This document shows, one piece after another, positions 17,007 to 26,578 of a DNA stretch of 32,854 nucleotides (its first letter is position 1; the number at the start of each line of letters is the position of its first letter). The stretch covers positions 63,126-95,979 of the forward strand of contig NZ_LMUQ01000021.1 of assembly GCF_009765865.1 (NCBI RefSeq), written 5' to 3'. The notes below the pieces were generated by a model that was not told the DNA's origin, did not search any database, and saw nothing but the letters and a program-made list of their open reading frames with translations. This DNA is from Acidisoma sp. L85. GTDB taxonomy: Bacteria > Pseudomonadota > Alphaproteobacteria > Acetobacterales > Acetobacteraceae. Both the position numbers and the translations under genes were made by a program.

Positions 17007-17022
17007 GCCTCAGAGCTGAGGC
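17007..17022. promoter_or_regulatory. Palindrome in divergent intergenic region
   Basis: GCCTCAG-AG-CTGAGGC is a perfect 7-bp inverted repeat with a 2-bp centre. It lies 34 nt upstream of the start of the 1516-residue glycosyltransferase gene and within the shared upstream region of the divergent methyltransferase. The spacing suits a dimeric regulator, not an RNA hairpin. No regulator gene lies beside it. Confidence 0.35.
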
Positions 17023-17055
17023 GTCGAGACATTAGGCGTCGGAGGAACATGCATC

Positions 17056-20000
17056 ATGACACTTGTCTCCTACGCCCAAAACTTCGAGGATATCCTGCTG
17101 TGGCGTGCCTTAAGGCACGTCGAGAAGGGGTTCTACATCGATGTCGGTGCAGCGCATCCGGACATCGATTCCGTAACTCGCAGCTTCTATGATCGGGGCT
17201 GGAGCGGCATCAATATCGAACCGACGCCTGAGTTTAGCGCCCGACTAGTCGCCGCCCGACCGCGAGATGTAAATCTGAAGGTGGCGCTGGGTGCGGAGGC
17301 CGGCTTGGCGGAGCTTTTTGTAGCCGAAGGAACTGGCCTGTCGACGCTCGATCCGGCTGGGGTCGGATCAATCGAAGAGCACGGCTTTCCGGTACGGCGC
17401 GAGCAGGTAACTCGGGAGACTCTTGCCGAAATTTGCCGCTGTCATGCGCCGCCTGTCATCCATTTCCTTAAGATTGATGTAGAGGGGACCGAGCGCGCTG
17501 TCATTGCAGGTGCCGACCTCAAAGACTACCGGCCATGGATCATTCTTGTGGAAGCAACAGCACCGATGTCTGCCGTCGCTTCGCACGGCCAATGGGAGCC
17601 GATGCTTCAGGCAGCGGGATACCACTTCGTCTGGTTCGATGGGCTCAATCGATTTTATGTTTCCGACGAAAAATTAGCGGAACTCTCGCACGCATTCCTT
17701 GTTCCCCCGAATGTCTTCGACGATTTCATTCGCGCAGCAGATAGCGAATGGGCTCGACGAATCCACGACGCAGAGACACGCGCCGCAGCCCTTCTAAAAC
17801 GCGCTGTTGCGGCGGAGCAACAGATCGCGATAGAGGCTGCCAGGGCCGCGGTCGCAATATCAAGCCTGAGCCAAGCAAGGAAACTGGAGGAGGACCTAAT
17901 CTATCTACGCAAGCATGTTGAGGAGGCCGAGCGCGATCGAATTGCAGCAGAGGTGCGCGCGCAGGAACAGGAGAAGAATGCGGTTGAGCAGTCCATCCGC
18001 GCGACCGCGGAAATGGAACGCGCGGCGTTACTTGAGGGAAGCCAGCGCGAGGCAAGGGAGGCATTCGATGCGATTATCCGAAGCACGTCCTGGCGTGTCA
18101 CAGCGCCGCTCAGGCGACTTCGCGCAAAGAGAGCGATGTCCGGGCCCACGCTGGCGCCGCTCGCGTTGCCGCCTCAGAAGCAACCGCTCGCCCCAGTCCT
18201 TCCATCACTCATGCAGCCCATCACTTTCCGGCCACTACCGCCTCGGGCAGCACGTGGCGTGAGCGGCCAGAATCGGCGCGTCGTCCATCAGTTTCATGCC
18301 GGATCTGCCGTTTCCGACGCGGTTACCAATTCTCTTTTGTTGACCCGGCGGCTGCTTCGGTCGCTAGGCTATGTCAGCGATATATTTGTTGAGCACCGCG
18401 ATGAGAGACTTTCTGATGAACTTCGCCTGCTCGATGAGTTACCGAAACATGATCGCTACGTGCTTATTGCCCACCATTCTATGGGTTATGACGGATTTCA
18501 CCGGGTGGCGACGCTGCCCTGCCCCAAGATTCTTATGTATCACAACATAACCCCTCCGGATCTTCTGGCAGGCGACGCATACCTACAACGCTACGCCGAG
18601 CTTGGCCGGCTGCAGCTTGCGGAGTGGAGGGGTCATGTTGTCGCGGCGCTCGCCGATAGTGAATTCAACGCATTAGAGCTACGGCAGCTAGGCTTCGATC
18701 CCGTGCAGGTTTGCTGTCTTCTTTTCGACCCGGTCGCGCTGCTGGCGCGAGCGGTCGCAGAGGAGCGGGCCGAGGAAGAAGAACCTTTTACCATTCTCTT
18801 TGTCGGACGCGTTTGCCGATCGAAGGGACAGATCGAGCTGGTAGAGGCGTACGCGGCCTTCCGCGCCGAATATGGGACGCCATCGCGCCTCGTCCTCATC
18901 GGCCGCCATGGCGGCGACGAGGACGGCTATTTTCTGGAGATCAGGGAGCGTATCGCCGACTTGGGCCTCGAGGACAGTGTTCTGATGACGGGTCTTGTCT
19001 CGGATGCGGTCCTCCATAGCTGGTACGCCAAAGCCGATATTTACCTTTCCCTAAGTCGTCACGAGGGCTTCGGCGTGCCGCTGGTTGAGGCCATGGCTCA
19101 TCGGGTTCCAGTGCTCGCACTTGCATCGGGTGCTGTCGCCCATACGCTTGTCGGCAGTCAGGGCCTTTTCAGGGAGGAAGATCCGGAGGCGATAAGTAAA
19201 CGCTTATTGGCGGCTGCCAGAGACGACGCCTTGAGGCGTTCGATCCTCGTCGCACAAGGCTGCATAATCGAGCGTTTTTCGCTCGAAAAGCAGCAGCCGG
19301 TGCTTCTGCAGGCCTTAGGCGCCGCGGGCGCTGCTCCTCCGATCCCCTCCGAGACGCGCGAACTGCTTTGCGCGACAATGCAATTTACGGTCATGGGCCA
19401 TGTCAACGGCAACTACAGTTTGGCAGCCATCAATCGAAGCCTCGCCCTTTGTCTCGAGGCATCCTGCCTGGGCTCGGCTAGACTTGTGCCCGTCGAGGAA
19501 GAAGCAACGGATCGGCGCCTCAACATTCCAGACAGCCAAAGATGCGCGATCGAGGCCCTAATTGCGCGTCAACGACCGGGCACCGGTCCCGAAGTCGTTA
19601 TCAGCCAGCATTACCCGGTGCATGTGCCGGCGGACAAAGGTGATCTTGCTCTAGCCTATGTTTTCTGGGAAGAGTCTATCATCCCTCGCAACATCATTGA
19701 GACCCTCAACAACGATTTTCGCGGCGTTCTGTCGCCGTCTCGTTTCGTAACAAAAGTCTTAATCGATTCCGGCCTAACGCTTCCAATCCATTATGTGGGC
19801 TTCACGCCCAATCTCGGTGCCTTTCGAACCATTGCCGATCAGAGGCGACGTTCGGTTCGGGAGGCCCGCCCGCTTACCTTCCTTCACGTGTCTTCGGCCT
19901 TCCCTCGCAAGGGCATTGACCTCCTTCTAGAAGCTTATCGGCGCGCGTTCCGTGCGACCGATGATGTTCGACTCATCATCAAATGCTTTCCCAATCCGCA

Positions 20001-21606
20001 CAACAATGTCGAACGCCAGGTTGCGGCGCTACGCGCCGCCGACCCTGAAGCACCGGCGATCATCCTCATCGACCGTGAGATGACCGAAAGCGAACTACTT
20101 GAGCTCTACCGCGATGCGGACGTGATGGTCCTGCCAACTCGAGGCGAGGGGTTAAATCTGCCGGCGGCGGAGGCTCTTGCATCAGGCCTTTCGCTTATCG
20201 TGACGGGCTATGGCGGACACATGGATTTCTGTTGCAACGAAGCGGTGCGACTGCTGGAATATGATTTTTCTTCCTCCGAAAGCCATCTGTCGAGCGCCGG
20301 CTCCGTTTGGGTCGAACCCCATTTAGACGATTTGACGGATGCGCTGCGGACGGCGTCCGTTACCCGCCCGCCGGCGGAGCCAAGGAAGGGCATCGGAGAA
20401 GTCGCAGATTTTGCGAGCAGAGTCACAAACGCGGCGGCCGATATACTTCTGACACCACCGTCGCCCGGCCTGCGGGTCGGCTGGATTTCGTCCTGGGACG
20501 TGCGATGTGGCATCGCGGAATACTCACGGCATCTGATCGCGGCTCTCCCAGTCAGTGCTGTCACTGAGTCTGTCACGATTTTCGCCGACGACAGGACTGC
20601 ACCACAGGGCCATCTAGACAGCCGGATCAAGGTCTTGCCGTGCTGGGAGCTAGGCCTGGACAAAGGCGTATTCGCTCTCTCACATGCGGTGGCGGCGATC
20701 GATCCGCAGGTTCTTGTCATCCAACATCAGCCCGGGCTCGTTCCTTGGGGCCGCCTTGCAGAGTTTCTCGGATCCTCGGCGATCAGAGCGAGGAGTGTTG
20801 TCATTGTTCTCCATTCGACAAGGCGGTTGACCGATCTATCCCCTGCGGAACGACGCCCAGTGCTCTCATCTTTGAGCGAGGTAGGGCGCATCCTGGTGCA
20901 CACCGTGGACGATCTCAACCGGCTGAAGGCTTTTGACCTGACGGAGAACGTGGCGTTGCTGCCGCATGGGGCCGACGTCAGCGCCGCGCCGCTCGTCGCG
21001 CCACGACATCTGAAACGTGACTCGTTTCCACTGATCGGATGCTACGGCTTCTTTCTACCTGAGAAGGGGATCAGGCAGCTCGTCGCGGCCGTCGCGCAGG
21101 TTAGACAGCACTACCCGAGTGTGCGGCTTCGCTTGGTGAATGCCCGGTACGATATCGACACTTCACTCGAAGAGATCGCGTGCTGTCGAGAACTCGCATC
21201 GAAGGCTGGGGTGGCTGACGCCATTGAATGGCACACAGAGTTCCTGCCTCAAGCACAGTCACTCGCTTTGCTTGCTGATTGTGACGTCGTTGCTCTTCCC
21301 TATCAAACTTCGAAAGAGTCGTCCAGTGCGGCGCTTCGCTCCGCTCTTACTGCCGGTCGACCAGTCGTCGTCACGCCGATTCTAATTTTTGATGAGGCTC
21401 GGGGCGCTGTTCAATATTGCAAAAGTATCAACTCTAGCGACATCGCTGAAACATTGCTCGAGCTTCTCGGGGACCCTGAGCGGCGGGCTGAGCTCCAGCT
21501 CGCGGGTCGGGGGTGGCTTGAGCAAAGAGCTTGGGCGGAGGTCTCGCGGCGGATGCATGATTTGCTTGTGGGTCTGCATGTTCAAGAAGCGGCAAGAAGT
21601 CGGTGA
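17056..21606 (+). CDS. Multidomain FkbM methyltransferase-tri-glycosyltransferase
   Basis: This 1516-residue protein joins four enzyme modules. Residues 1-215 are an FkbM-type methyltransferase (GFYIDVGAAHPDIDSVTRSF; FLKIDVEGTERAVIAG). Residues about 225-340 are a charged coiled coil, followed by STSWRVTAPLRRLR. Three GT4/GT-B modules follow. The first (about 405-760) has ILFVGRVCRSKGQ and SRHEGFGVPLVEAMA. The second (about 775-1125) has FLHVSSAFPRKGIDLLLEAY and PTRGEGLNLPAAEALASG. The third (about 1138-1510) has GWISSWDVRCGIAEYSRHL and GFFLPEKGIRQL. The start is ATG 17056 with GGAGG 10 nt upstream. It probably builds and methylates a short surface or protein-linked glycan; acceptor and sugar are unknown. 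No membrane anchor or signal peptide is evident, so it should act in the cytoplasm. Confidence 0.88.
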   Translation: MTLVSYAQNFEDILLWRALRHVEKGFYIDVGAAHPDIDSVTRSFYDRGWSGINIEPTPEFSARLVAARPRDVNLKVALGAEAGLAELFVAEGTGLSTLDPAGVGSIEEHGFPVRREQVTRETLAEICRCHAPPVIHFLKIDVEGTERAVIAGADLKDYRPWIILVEATAPMSAVASHGQWEPMLQAAGYHFVWFDGLNRFYVSDEKLAELSHAFLVPPNVFDDFIRAADSEWARRIHDAETRAAALLKRAVAAEQQIAIEAARAAVAISSLSQARKLEEDLIYLRKHVEEAERDRIAAEVRAQEQEKNAVEQSIRATAEMERAALLEGSQREAREAFDAIIRSTSWRVTAPLRRLRAKRAMSGPTLAPLALPPQKQPLAPVLPSLMQPITFRPLPPRAARGVSGQNRRVVHQFHAGSAVSDAVTNSLLLTRRLLRSLGYVSDIFVEHRDERLSDELRLLDELPKHDRYVLIAHHSMGYDGFHRVATLPCPKILMYHNITPPDLLAGDAYLQRYAELGRLQLAEWRGHVVAALADSEFNALELRQLGFDPVQVCCLLFDPVALLARAVAEERAEEEEPFTILFVGRVCRSKGQIELVEAYAAFRAEYGTPSRLVLIGRHGGDEDGYFLEIRERIADLGLEDSVLMTGLVSDAVLHSWYAKADIYLSLSRHEGFGVPLVEAMAHRVPVLALASGAVAHTLVGSQGLFREEDPEAISKRLLAAARDDALRRSILVAQGCIIERFSLEKQQPVLLQALGAAGAAPPIPSETRELLCATMQFTVMGHVNGNYSLAAINRSLALCLEASCLGSARLVPVEEEATDRRLNIPDSQRCAIEALIARQRPGTGPEVVISQHYPVHVPADKGDLALAYVFWEESIIPRNIIETLNNDFRGVLSPSRFVTKVLIDSGLTLPIHYVGFTPNLGAFRTIADQRRRSVREARPLTFLHVSSAFPRKGIDLLLEAYRRAFRATDDVRLIIKCFPNPHNNVERQVAALRAADPEAPAIILIDREMTESELLELYRDADVMVLPTRGEGLNLPAAEALASGLSLIVTGYGGHMDFCCNEAVRLLEYDFSSSESHLSSAGSVWVEPHLDDLTDALRTASVTRPPAEPRKGIGEVADFASRVTNAAADILLTPPSPGLRVGWISSWDVRCGIAEYSRHLIAALPVSAVTESVTIFADDRTAPQGHLDSRIKVLPCWELGLDKGVFALSHAVAAIDPQVLVIQHQPGLVPWGRLAEFLGSSAIRARSVVIVLHSTRRLTDLSPAERRPVLSSLSEVGRILVHTVDDLNRLKAFDLTENVALLPHGADVSAAPLVAPRHLKRDSFPLIGCYGFFLPEKGIRQLVAAVAQVRQHYPSVRLRLVNARYDIDTSLEEIACCRELASKAGVADAIEWHTEFLPQAQSLALLADCDVVALPYQTSKESSSAALRSALTAGRPVVVTPILIFDEARGAVQYCKSINSSDIAETLLELLGDPERRAELQLAGRGWLEQRAWAEVSRRMHDLLVGLHVQEAARSR

Positions 21607-21743
21607 GGAGGCGCGAATGAGGACCCGGAGACTTGTTACAAGCAAGACGCTGACAAGAGGCCGCCCTGAACGCCGGTCAGCGAACCGGATCGGATGTCCG
21701 GGTTTCAGCTGCCCAGGTGTGTGGTCGCTCGGAGATCGAATTA

Positions 21744-23852
21744 ATGGCGTTTTCCTTCGTGATACCATTTAGGGTGTCTTGTATCTCTACGGCGGTGGCT
21801 CATCTGCGAGGCAGAGTAACGCAGCGGGATCACGATCCTATTGCTGCATATAGCCCACGGCCGCCGCGATCAGTAGTGGTCATGGATGAGAGCGCTGCTG
21901 ATGCACTTCTGCTAAAGAGGCTGGAAGACCTCCTCGTCCATCAAGGTGAGGGAGACGCCAGAGAGACGGCCATCCCCACGCAGAACCAGAAGGTAACCCC
22001 AACTGACCTCAGCGTGCGGGCGGAGCGGGGTTCGCGTGTTATAGACCTTTTCGATGACGATGCCGTCGCTCGAGCGGTCGGATGGCCTGTCACGCGCATC
22101 TCCCTTGCCCAAACCAGACCGGAGCCGGTTGTCGACAGAGAATCGGCTATCCATTTCGTGATCACGTTGCTGCGGCGCAGGCCAGATCTACGGCGTTGTT
22201 TCCCGCAGGCTTTGTCTGGAGGCATGAACGGAGGCTTCGCACGCTGGCTGACAGGCGAAGGTGCTGATTCTTTTTTTAAACCCGGCTCACCGGCGAAGAG
22301 CCTGATTCGCACGGCCTTCCAAACTTCGCCAGAACGCCGCGGACTACAGGTTGCAGTCTATGACGAGAAGTTGCGGCAGTCTTGTCCCTTGTTTCTGCTG
22401 CCGTCGGGTCGACGGTGGCTGATCGCAACATTGTTCGGAGCTGTCGATGAGCACCTGGTCACTTTGGACGAGGTTTGGTGGACACTTCTAAGTGTCTCTG
22501 AGCAACCTTTCGATCAGCTATCCCTAATTTGGCTTGTGACACCGGAGTGGCAGAAGCGCTTTCCTTCTGGCGGAAGCAGTCTCCACCGACGGGCATTCGC
22601 AAGCTGGTTACATTATAATTATTCGGTCGATCCGTCTGAGACCAGGGGTTGGTCGACGGCGGCGATGGAAGCGCGGCCCGAGAAGGCCGTGGACGGCGCT
22701 TCGACCGCCCTTTCGGCCCGTACGCTACCGGGGCGCGGAGTCAACGTCTTGGGCCACTTCTGCTATCCATCTGGTCTCAGAACTTCGCTACAGAACCTCG
22801 TCGCAAGCCTCAATACCTGCGGAGTAGAGACAGCGCTAAGAAACGTGCCCGCGGCCATTTCAACAGATGAACCCGACTTTGATTCGTTTCTAGACACGGA
22901 GCGGTTCGATATTTCGATCATCCATGTGCAACCGGCACCATTTTTCGTACAGGCCTACGCGCGTGCCGGACTGCGCGAGCGAACGCCTCGAACATATCGG
23001 ATCGGGTACTGGTACTGGGAATCATTAGACATCCCCCCAGATTGGAGTTCCGCGTTCGCGCAATGTGACGAGATTTGGACTGCAAGCCAGTTCGTTGCCG
23101 ACGCGCTGAGCGCATCGTGGGCTAGTCCGGTCAAAGTTCTGCCCCCGGGATATGAATTGCCCGAATTCACGCGAAGGTCACGCGCCGACTTCAAACTTCC
23201 CGAGAACACGTTCATCTTTTGCTTTGCTTTTCATATGACCAGCGCAATGGAGCGCAAAAATCCTCTGGCTGTGATCAAGGCGTTTCGGCAGGCATTCGCT
23301 CCGGACGATGATGTGGTTCTAGTGATTAAGACGACCTTTGGCGACCGGCATCCAGCAGATCTCACGCTACTAAGGGAACACGCTGCCGGTTACCCTATCC
23401 GTATCATCGATTCTACGATGAGCCAGTCTGAGATCCTGAGTATCATCGCAGCATCGGATGCCTATGTGTCCCTGCACCGAAGCGAGGGCTTCGGGCTGTC
23501 GATGCTTGAGGCAATGTTGCTCGGCAAGCCTGTGATTGCGACGAGGTATTCTGGCAACCTTGAATTCATGGATGCCTCGAACAGTCTTCTGGTCGATTTC
23601 GAAATGACTAGGTTGAAGGAGGATCTTCCGAACTATCCACGGGGTTTGCAATGGGCTGATCCGGCGACTGGGCATGCCGCTCGGCTGATGCAGTTCGTGT
23701 TCAAGAATCGTGCCGAGGCGCGCGAACTGGGCCTGAAAGGGCGGAGAGACGTCCTCGCTAAGATGACTTATGAAATTGCGGGGCGCCGGATGGAAAAGCG
23801 GCTGGCTGAGATCGCGCTCATGAAATCAGCGAATGTCCAGGCGAGCTTTTAG
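21744..23852 (+). CDS. Glycosyltransferase family 4 protein with extra N-terminal domain
   Basis: From the ATG at 21744 (GGAG 9 nt upstream) the protein has 702 residues; a GTG at 21717 and an ATG at 21882 are other possible starts, and the first 45 residues may not be translated. An N-terminal helical domain, with RRRPDLRRCFPQALSGGMNG and then FARWLTGEG, and a repeat-like RRAFASWLHYNYSV, is of a kind often seen fused to glycosyltransferases in this group. The C-terminal half is GT-B: LPGRGVNVLGHFCYPSGLR opens it, FCFAFHMTSAMERKNPLAVI marks the nucleotide-sugar domain, and HRSEGFGLSMLEAMLLGKP carries the donor-binding EX7E-like motif. It follows the 1516-residue protein by about 140 nt on the same strand. 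Confidence 0.85.
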   Translation: MAFSFVIPFRVSCISTAVAHLRGRVTQRDHDPIAAYSPRPPRSVVVMDESAADALLLKRLEDLLVHQGEGDARETAIPTQNQKVTPTDLSVRAERGSRVIDLFDDDAVARAVGWPVTRISLAQTRPEPVVDRESAIHFVITLLRRRPDLRRCFPQALSGGMNGGFARWLTGEGADSFFKPGSPAKSLIRTAFQTSPERRGLQVAVYDEKLRQSCPLFLLPSGRRWLIATLFGAVDEHLVTLDEVWWTLLSVSEQPFDQLSLIWLVTPEWQKRFPSGGSSLHRRAFASWLHYNYSVDPSETRGWSTAAMEARPEKAVDGASTALSARTLPGRGVNVLGHFCYPSGLRTSLQNLVASLNTCGVETALRNVPAAISTDEPDFDSFLDTERFDISIIHVQPAPFFVQAYARAGLRERTPRTYRIGYWYWESLDIPPDWSSAFAQCDEIWTASQFVADALSASWASPVKVLPPGYELPEFTRRSRADFKLPENTFIFCFAFHMTSAMERKNPLAVIKAFRQAFAPDDDVVLVIKTTFGDRHPADLTLLREHAAGYPIRIIDSTMSQSEILSIIAASDAYVSLHRSEGFGLSMLEAMLLGKPVIATRYSGNLEFMDASNSLLVDFEMTRLKEDLPNYPRGLQWADPATGHAARLMQFVFKNRAEARELGLKGRRDVLAKMTYEIAGRRMEKRLAEIALMKSANVQASF

Positions 23853-23979
23853 CGGATCGGCGACATTTATGGCGTTCGGCAGGTTATTGGATGGCATAAG
23901 CGCGTATGCACACAGTTGATCGTGGTAAGATCAGGTCCGAAGTGCCCCGTGGATTTCTCGCTCCGGAGATTCCATATGG

Positions 23980-24669
23980 TTGGGTCGTCCAACCGACACG
24001 CAGATCAAATGCGCGGCATCGTGCTTGAGTGGAGGCAGGATCTTTTATGGCCAAGGCAATATATCTGAGCCTTTTAAAGCAAATGTCGGAGACGTAGAGT
24101 TGACTGCTGGGAACGACTCCCTTGCGCATCTCCTCAATAAGCTGGAGGAGAAAGACGAAGCATATCGACTGCTCGTTGATGCCCATGGCCGCTTGCTGCA
24201 CGTGCGGGCGAACCGGTACGCTCGGCTTGAGACGAGACTTCATACTAAGCTGCGGCTAATGGAGGAAGAGCGCACCAGTACTAGGGCGAGCTTGGCGCGC
24301 TTGGCGGACGAGCTTTCGGAGGTAAGATCGGATTTGATGGAAGCTGAGATTGGATCGAAACGAACCGCAGGAGAGTTGGCGGATCTGCGAAAGCAGCTTG
24401 CCCTTGCGGACGCTCGTATCAATGGTCTTTTGTCATCCAAAAGTTGGAAAATGACCGCGCCGTTACGCGGCGGAACACTGTTGTTCGTGGCGTTCCGAGC
24501 GATTGTGCGCAGGCTCTGCCAGCGCTGTTTGCAGTTTGTTAAGGTCGTGGTTCTGCGACTGCACTCGCTTAGGAAGCCTGCGGCAATGCCGCGCGACAGC
24601 AGCTCAGCGGTTGAACGCTTTGAAGATGGGGCTGGCCAAAGGCCGCCGTCTGGGGATCGACGTGAGTGA
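23980..24669 (+). CDS. Coiled-coil protein with the SWKMTAPLR glycosyltransferase-linker motif
   Basis: No enzyme domain is visible. The longest frame uses TTG at 23980; TTG at 24100, with GGAG 8 nt upstream, is a likelier start. Most of the protein is a charged heptad-rich helix (about residues 48-150), for example LAHLLNKLEEKDEAYRLLVD and ELADLRKQLALADARINGLL. Then comes SSKSWKMTAPLR and a hydrophobic, basic tail. The same order, coiled coil then SWRVTAPLR, links the methyltransferase to the glycosyltransferases in the 1516-residue protein. Its stop (TGA, 24667-24669) overlaps the probable GTG start of the next gene, so the two may form one split enzyme. Confidence 0.65.
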   Translation: MGRPTDTQIKCAASCLSGGRIFYGQGNISEPFKANVGDVELTAGNDSLAHLLNKLEEKDEAYRLLVDAHGRLLHVRANRYARLETRLHTKLRLMEEERTSTRASLARLADELSEVRSDLMEAEIGSKRTAGELADLRKQLALADARINGLLSSKSWKMTAPLRGGTLLFVAFRAIVRRLCQRCLQFVKVVVLRLHSLRKPAAMPRDSSSAVERFEDGAGQRPPSGDRRE

Positions 24670-26578
24670 TTTTGCCGGAGCGACTATGAACGTGAATTTC
24701 GAGCGGAAGGAGCTCGGCGTGGAAAATGGCTCTTATGACATATTTATTGACTGGTCCCTTTCTGACGTCAGAACTGAGGATCTCTCTTTCCAGATTGAGC
24801 ATTTCAGGAGAGAAAGCGGCTTCGCTCTTAACGATGACTGCCTCACCATTGCAATGCCGGAACCTCGCCACGATCTTGAGCAACAGGTAGCTTGCGGAGC
24901 GTGGTGGTATGCGATCGCTAGGGCCGCGACGCGGCGGCGTCATCTTTTCGTTGTCATGGGCAAGCTTATCCCTCGATGTGAAATTGTGCCGTCCCTTCTT
25001 CAAGCGCTTTACGCCGACCCAATGCTGGCGACGGCGCAGCCGAGGTTCTCTGACGCGATGACGGATCGCATCTGGCCGCTTTCCGGGGGCGCCAACGCGG
25101 TTGGACATGAATGTCATTTGGGGCGTTCGGCGCTCAGTTCGCTACCGCCCCTCCTGCTAACAGCCGAATTGCTGGCGGCATGCTTTCTCTTGCGCGGCGA
25201 GGTTATCGCGACCGTGGCGCCTTCACATAGGATGCTGAGCTCGGCTGCAGCAATTTGCTACACCCTTTGCCAAGTACGGCGACGCGGCTTTCGAAATATT
25301 GTAGCCAATCATGTCGTGGTGAGTACGCCGCTGACCGTTCAGGAGATTTACCCGGTCTTATCTGAGGACGATACAAAGACAGTTGTCGAGACCTATCCCG
25401 ACTGGCTGCGAGCCATTGGCGAATACAGACAGTTTCCTCAACTCCGTTTGGAGCCACTTCTTGAGGCCGCATTTCCAAACGGTGGAATCGAGCGTGACCT
25501 CCTACTCGATTGTCGAGGTCTGGTTCCTTTCAACAACGGCACTACTCAGTGCATTCTGGGCTTTCTGAGGGGGATAGATGAGTTGAGATGTGATTGGAAC
25601 ATCGACATTGTCTGCCATCCTGATGCTGCTAAATATCATCGACTCCAAGAACGGTTCCCACGCTTTCGGCGCTGGACCAATCATGTTCGGGGCTATTATG
25701 CTGCCGTCTACAAGCCCGACCAGCCCTGGTCGGTTACGGACCTGGTTGATCTACACAACCATGGCTACCTCATTGGGTTCAACATACTGGATACGATATC
25801 CTGGGATTGTGTCTATCCCTCTCCGAGAGAGCTAGATGCCGTTTGGCGTCTAACGGCGCGGTATTCGGACCTGCTGACATACATCTCTGCGTATTCGCGA
25901 GATCGTTTTAGGGCTCGCTTTCAAGTCTCGACAGGAGTGCGAGATGAAGTCATTTACCTCAGTCTCAAGGCGAGCGAACTGGTAAATCCCGCCTATAGCA
26001 CAGCGGCCACCGGGGAGCATGTGCTCATCTTCGGCAATCTTTACGATCACAAGGCAATTGGAGTAACAGTGGGCATTCTGGCGACATCGCTGCCAGATTG
26101 CCTATTGATTGCCCTAGGTGGTGATCCATCGGACAGTTCCAATCTTCTAGTCATGGCCGGAGGTATGGCATCGCGCGATGAAGTTCATCGGCTACTGGCA
26201 AGCGCTCGAGCCATTGTATTCCCGTCCTTCTACGAAGGATTTGGTCTGCCCGTCGTCGAAGGTCTCGCGTATGGCCGATCGGTGCTTGTCCGACGGTCAC
26301 TGCTCTGGACTGAGATCGCGTCACATGCGCGTCTGTCCGGGCGCCTGATTGAATTCGACGACAATGCTGATCTCGTCGAGAAATTGCGGCGGATTATGGA
26401 GGGGAGTAATGACACGCCCACCGTACCTTTCGGAGGTAATCTTGCCGTCGGCGTTGAGCCACCAACGTGGCGCGACGTAGGTAAGAAATTGATCGGACTT
26501 CTCGAGGAACGCCTGCAATCCAAAGACATACGGCACTGGGCTGCGAGAGACGAGACCTTAAGCATGATCGCGCAATGA
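24662..26578 (+). CDS. Glycosyltransferase (degenerate GT2-like plus GT4)
   Basis: The probable start is GTG 24662, inside the end of the preceding coiled-coil gene; ATG 24626 and ATG 24686 are alternatives, and an open frame extends back to 24503. The N-terminal part (about residues 10-160) resembles the second half of a GT2 domain (HLFVVMGKLIPRCEIVPSLL, then ALYADPMLATAQPRF) but shows no convincing DXD, so it may be inactive. The C-terminal part is a GT4/GT-B enzyme beginning LLLDCRGLVPFNNGTTQCI, with HVLIFGNLYDHKAIGVTVGI and FPSFYEGFGLPVVEGLAYG. The stop overlaps the next start (ATGA). It continues the glycan-building series of this island. Confidence 0.8.
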   Translation: MSDFAGATMNVNFERKELGVENGSYDIFIDWSLSDVRTEDLSFQIEHFRRESGFALNDDCLTIAMPEPRHDLEQQVACGAWWYAIARAATRRRHLFVVMGKLIPRCEIVPSLLQALYADPMLATAQPRFSDAMTDRIWPLSGGANAVGHECHLGRSALSSLPPLLLTAELLAACFLLRGEVIATVAPSHRMLSSAAAICYTLCQVRRRGFRNIVANHVVVSTPLTVQEIYPVLSEDDTKTVVETYPDWLRAIGEYRQFPQLRLEPLLEAAFPNGGIERDLLLDCRGLVPFNNGTTQCILGFLRGIDELRCDWNIDIVCHPDAAKYHRLQERFPRFRRWTNHVRGYYAAVYKPDQPWSVTDLVDLHNHGYLIGFNILDTISWDCVYPSPRELDAVWRLTARYSDLLTYISAYSRDRFRARFQVSTGVRDEVIYLSLKASELVNPAYSTAATGEHVLIFGNLYDHKAIGVTVGILATSLPDCLLIALGGDPSDSSNLLVMAGGMASRDEVHRLLASARAIVFPSFYEGFGLPVVEGLAYGRSVLVRRSLLWTEIASHARLSGRLIEFDDNADLVEKLRRIMEGSNDTPTVPFGGNLAVGVEPPTWRDVGKKLIGLLEERLQSKDIRHWAARDETLSMIAQ

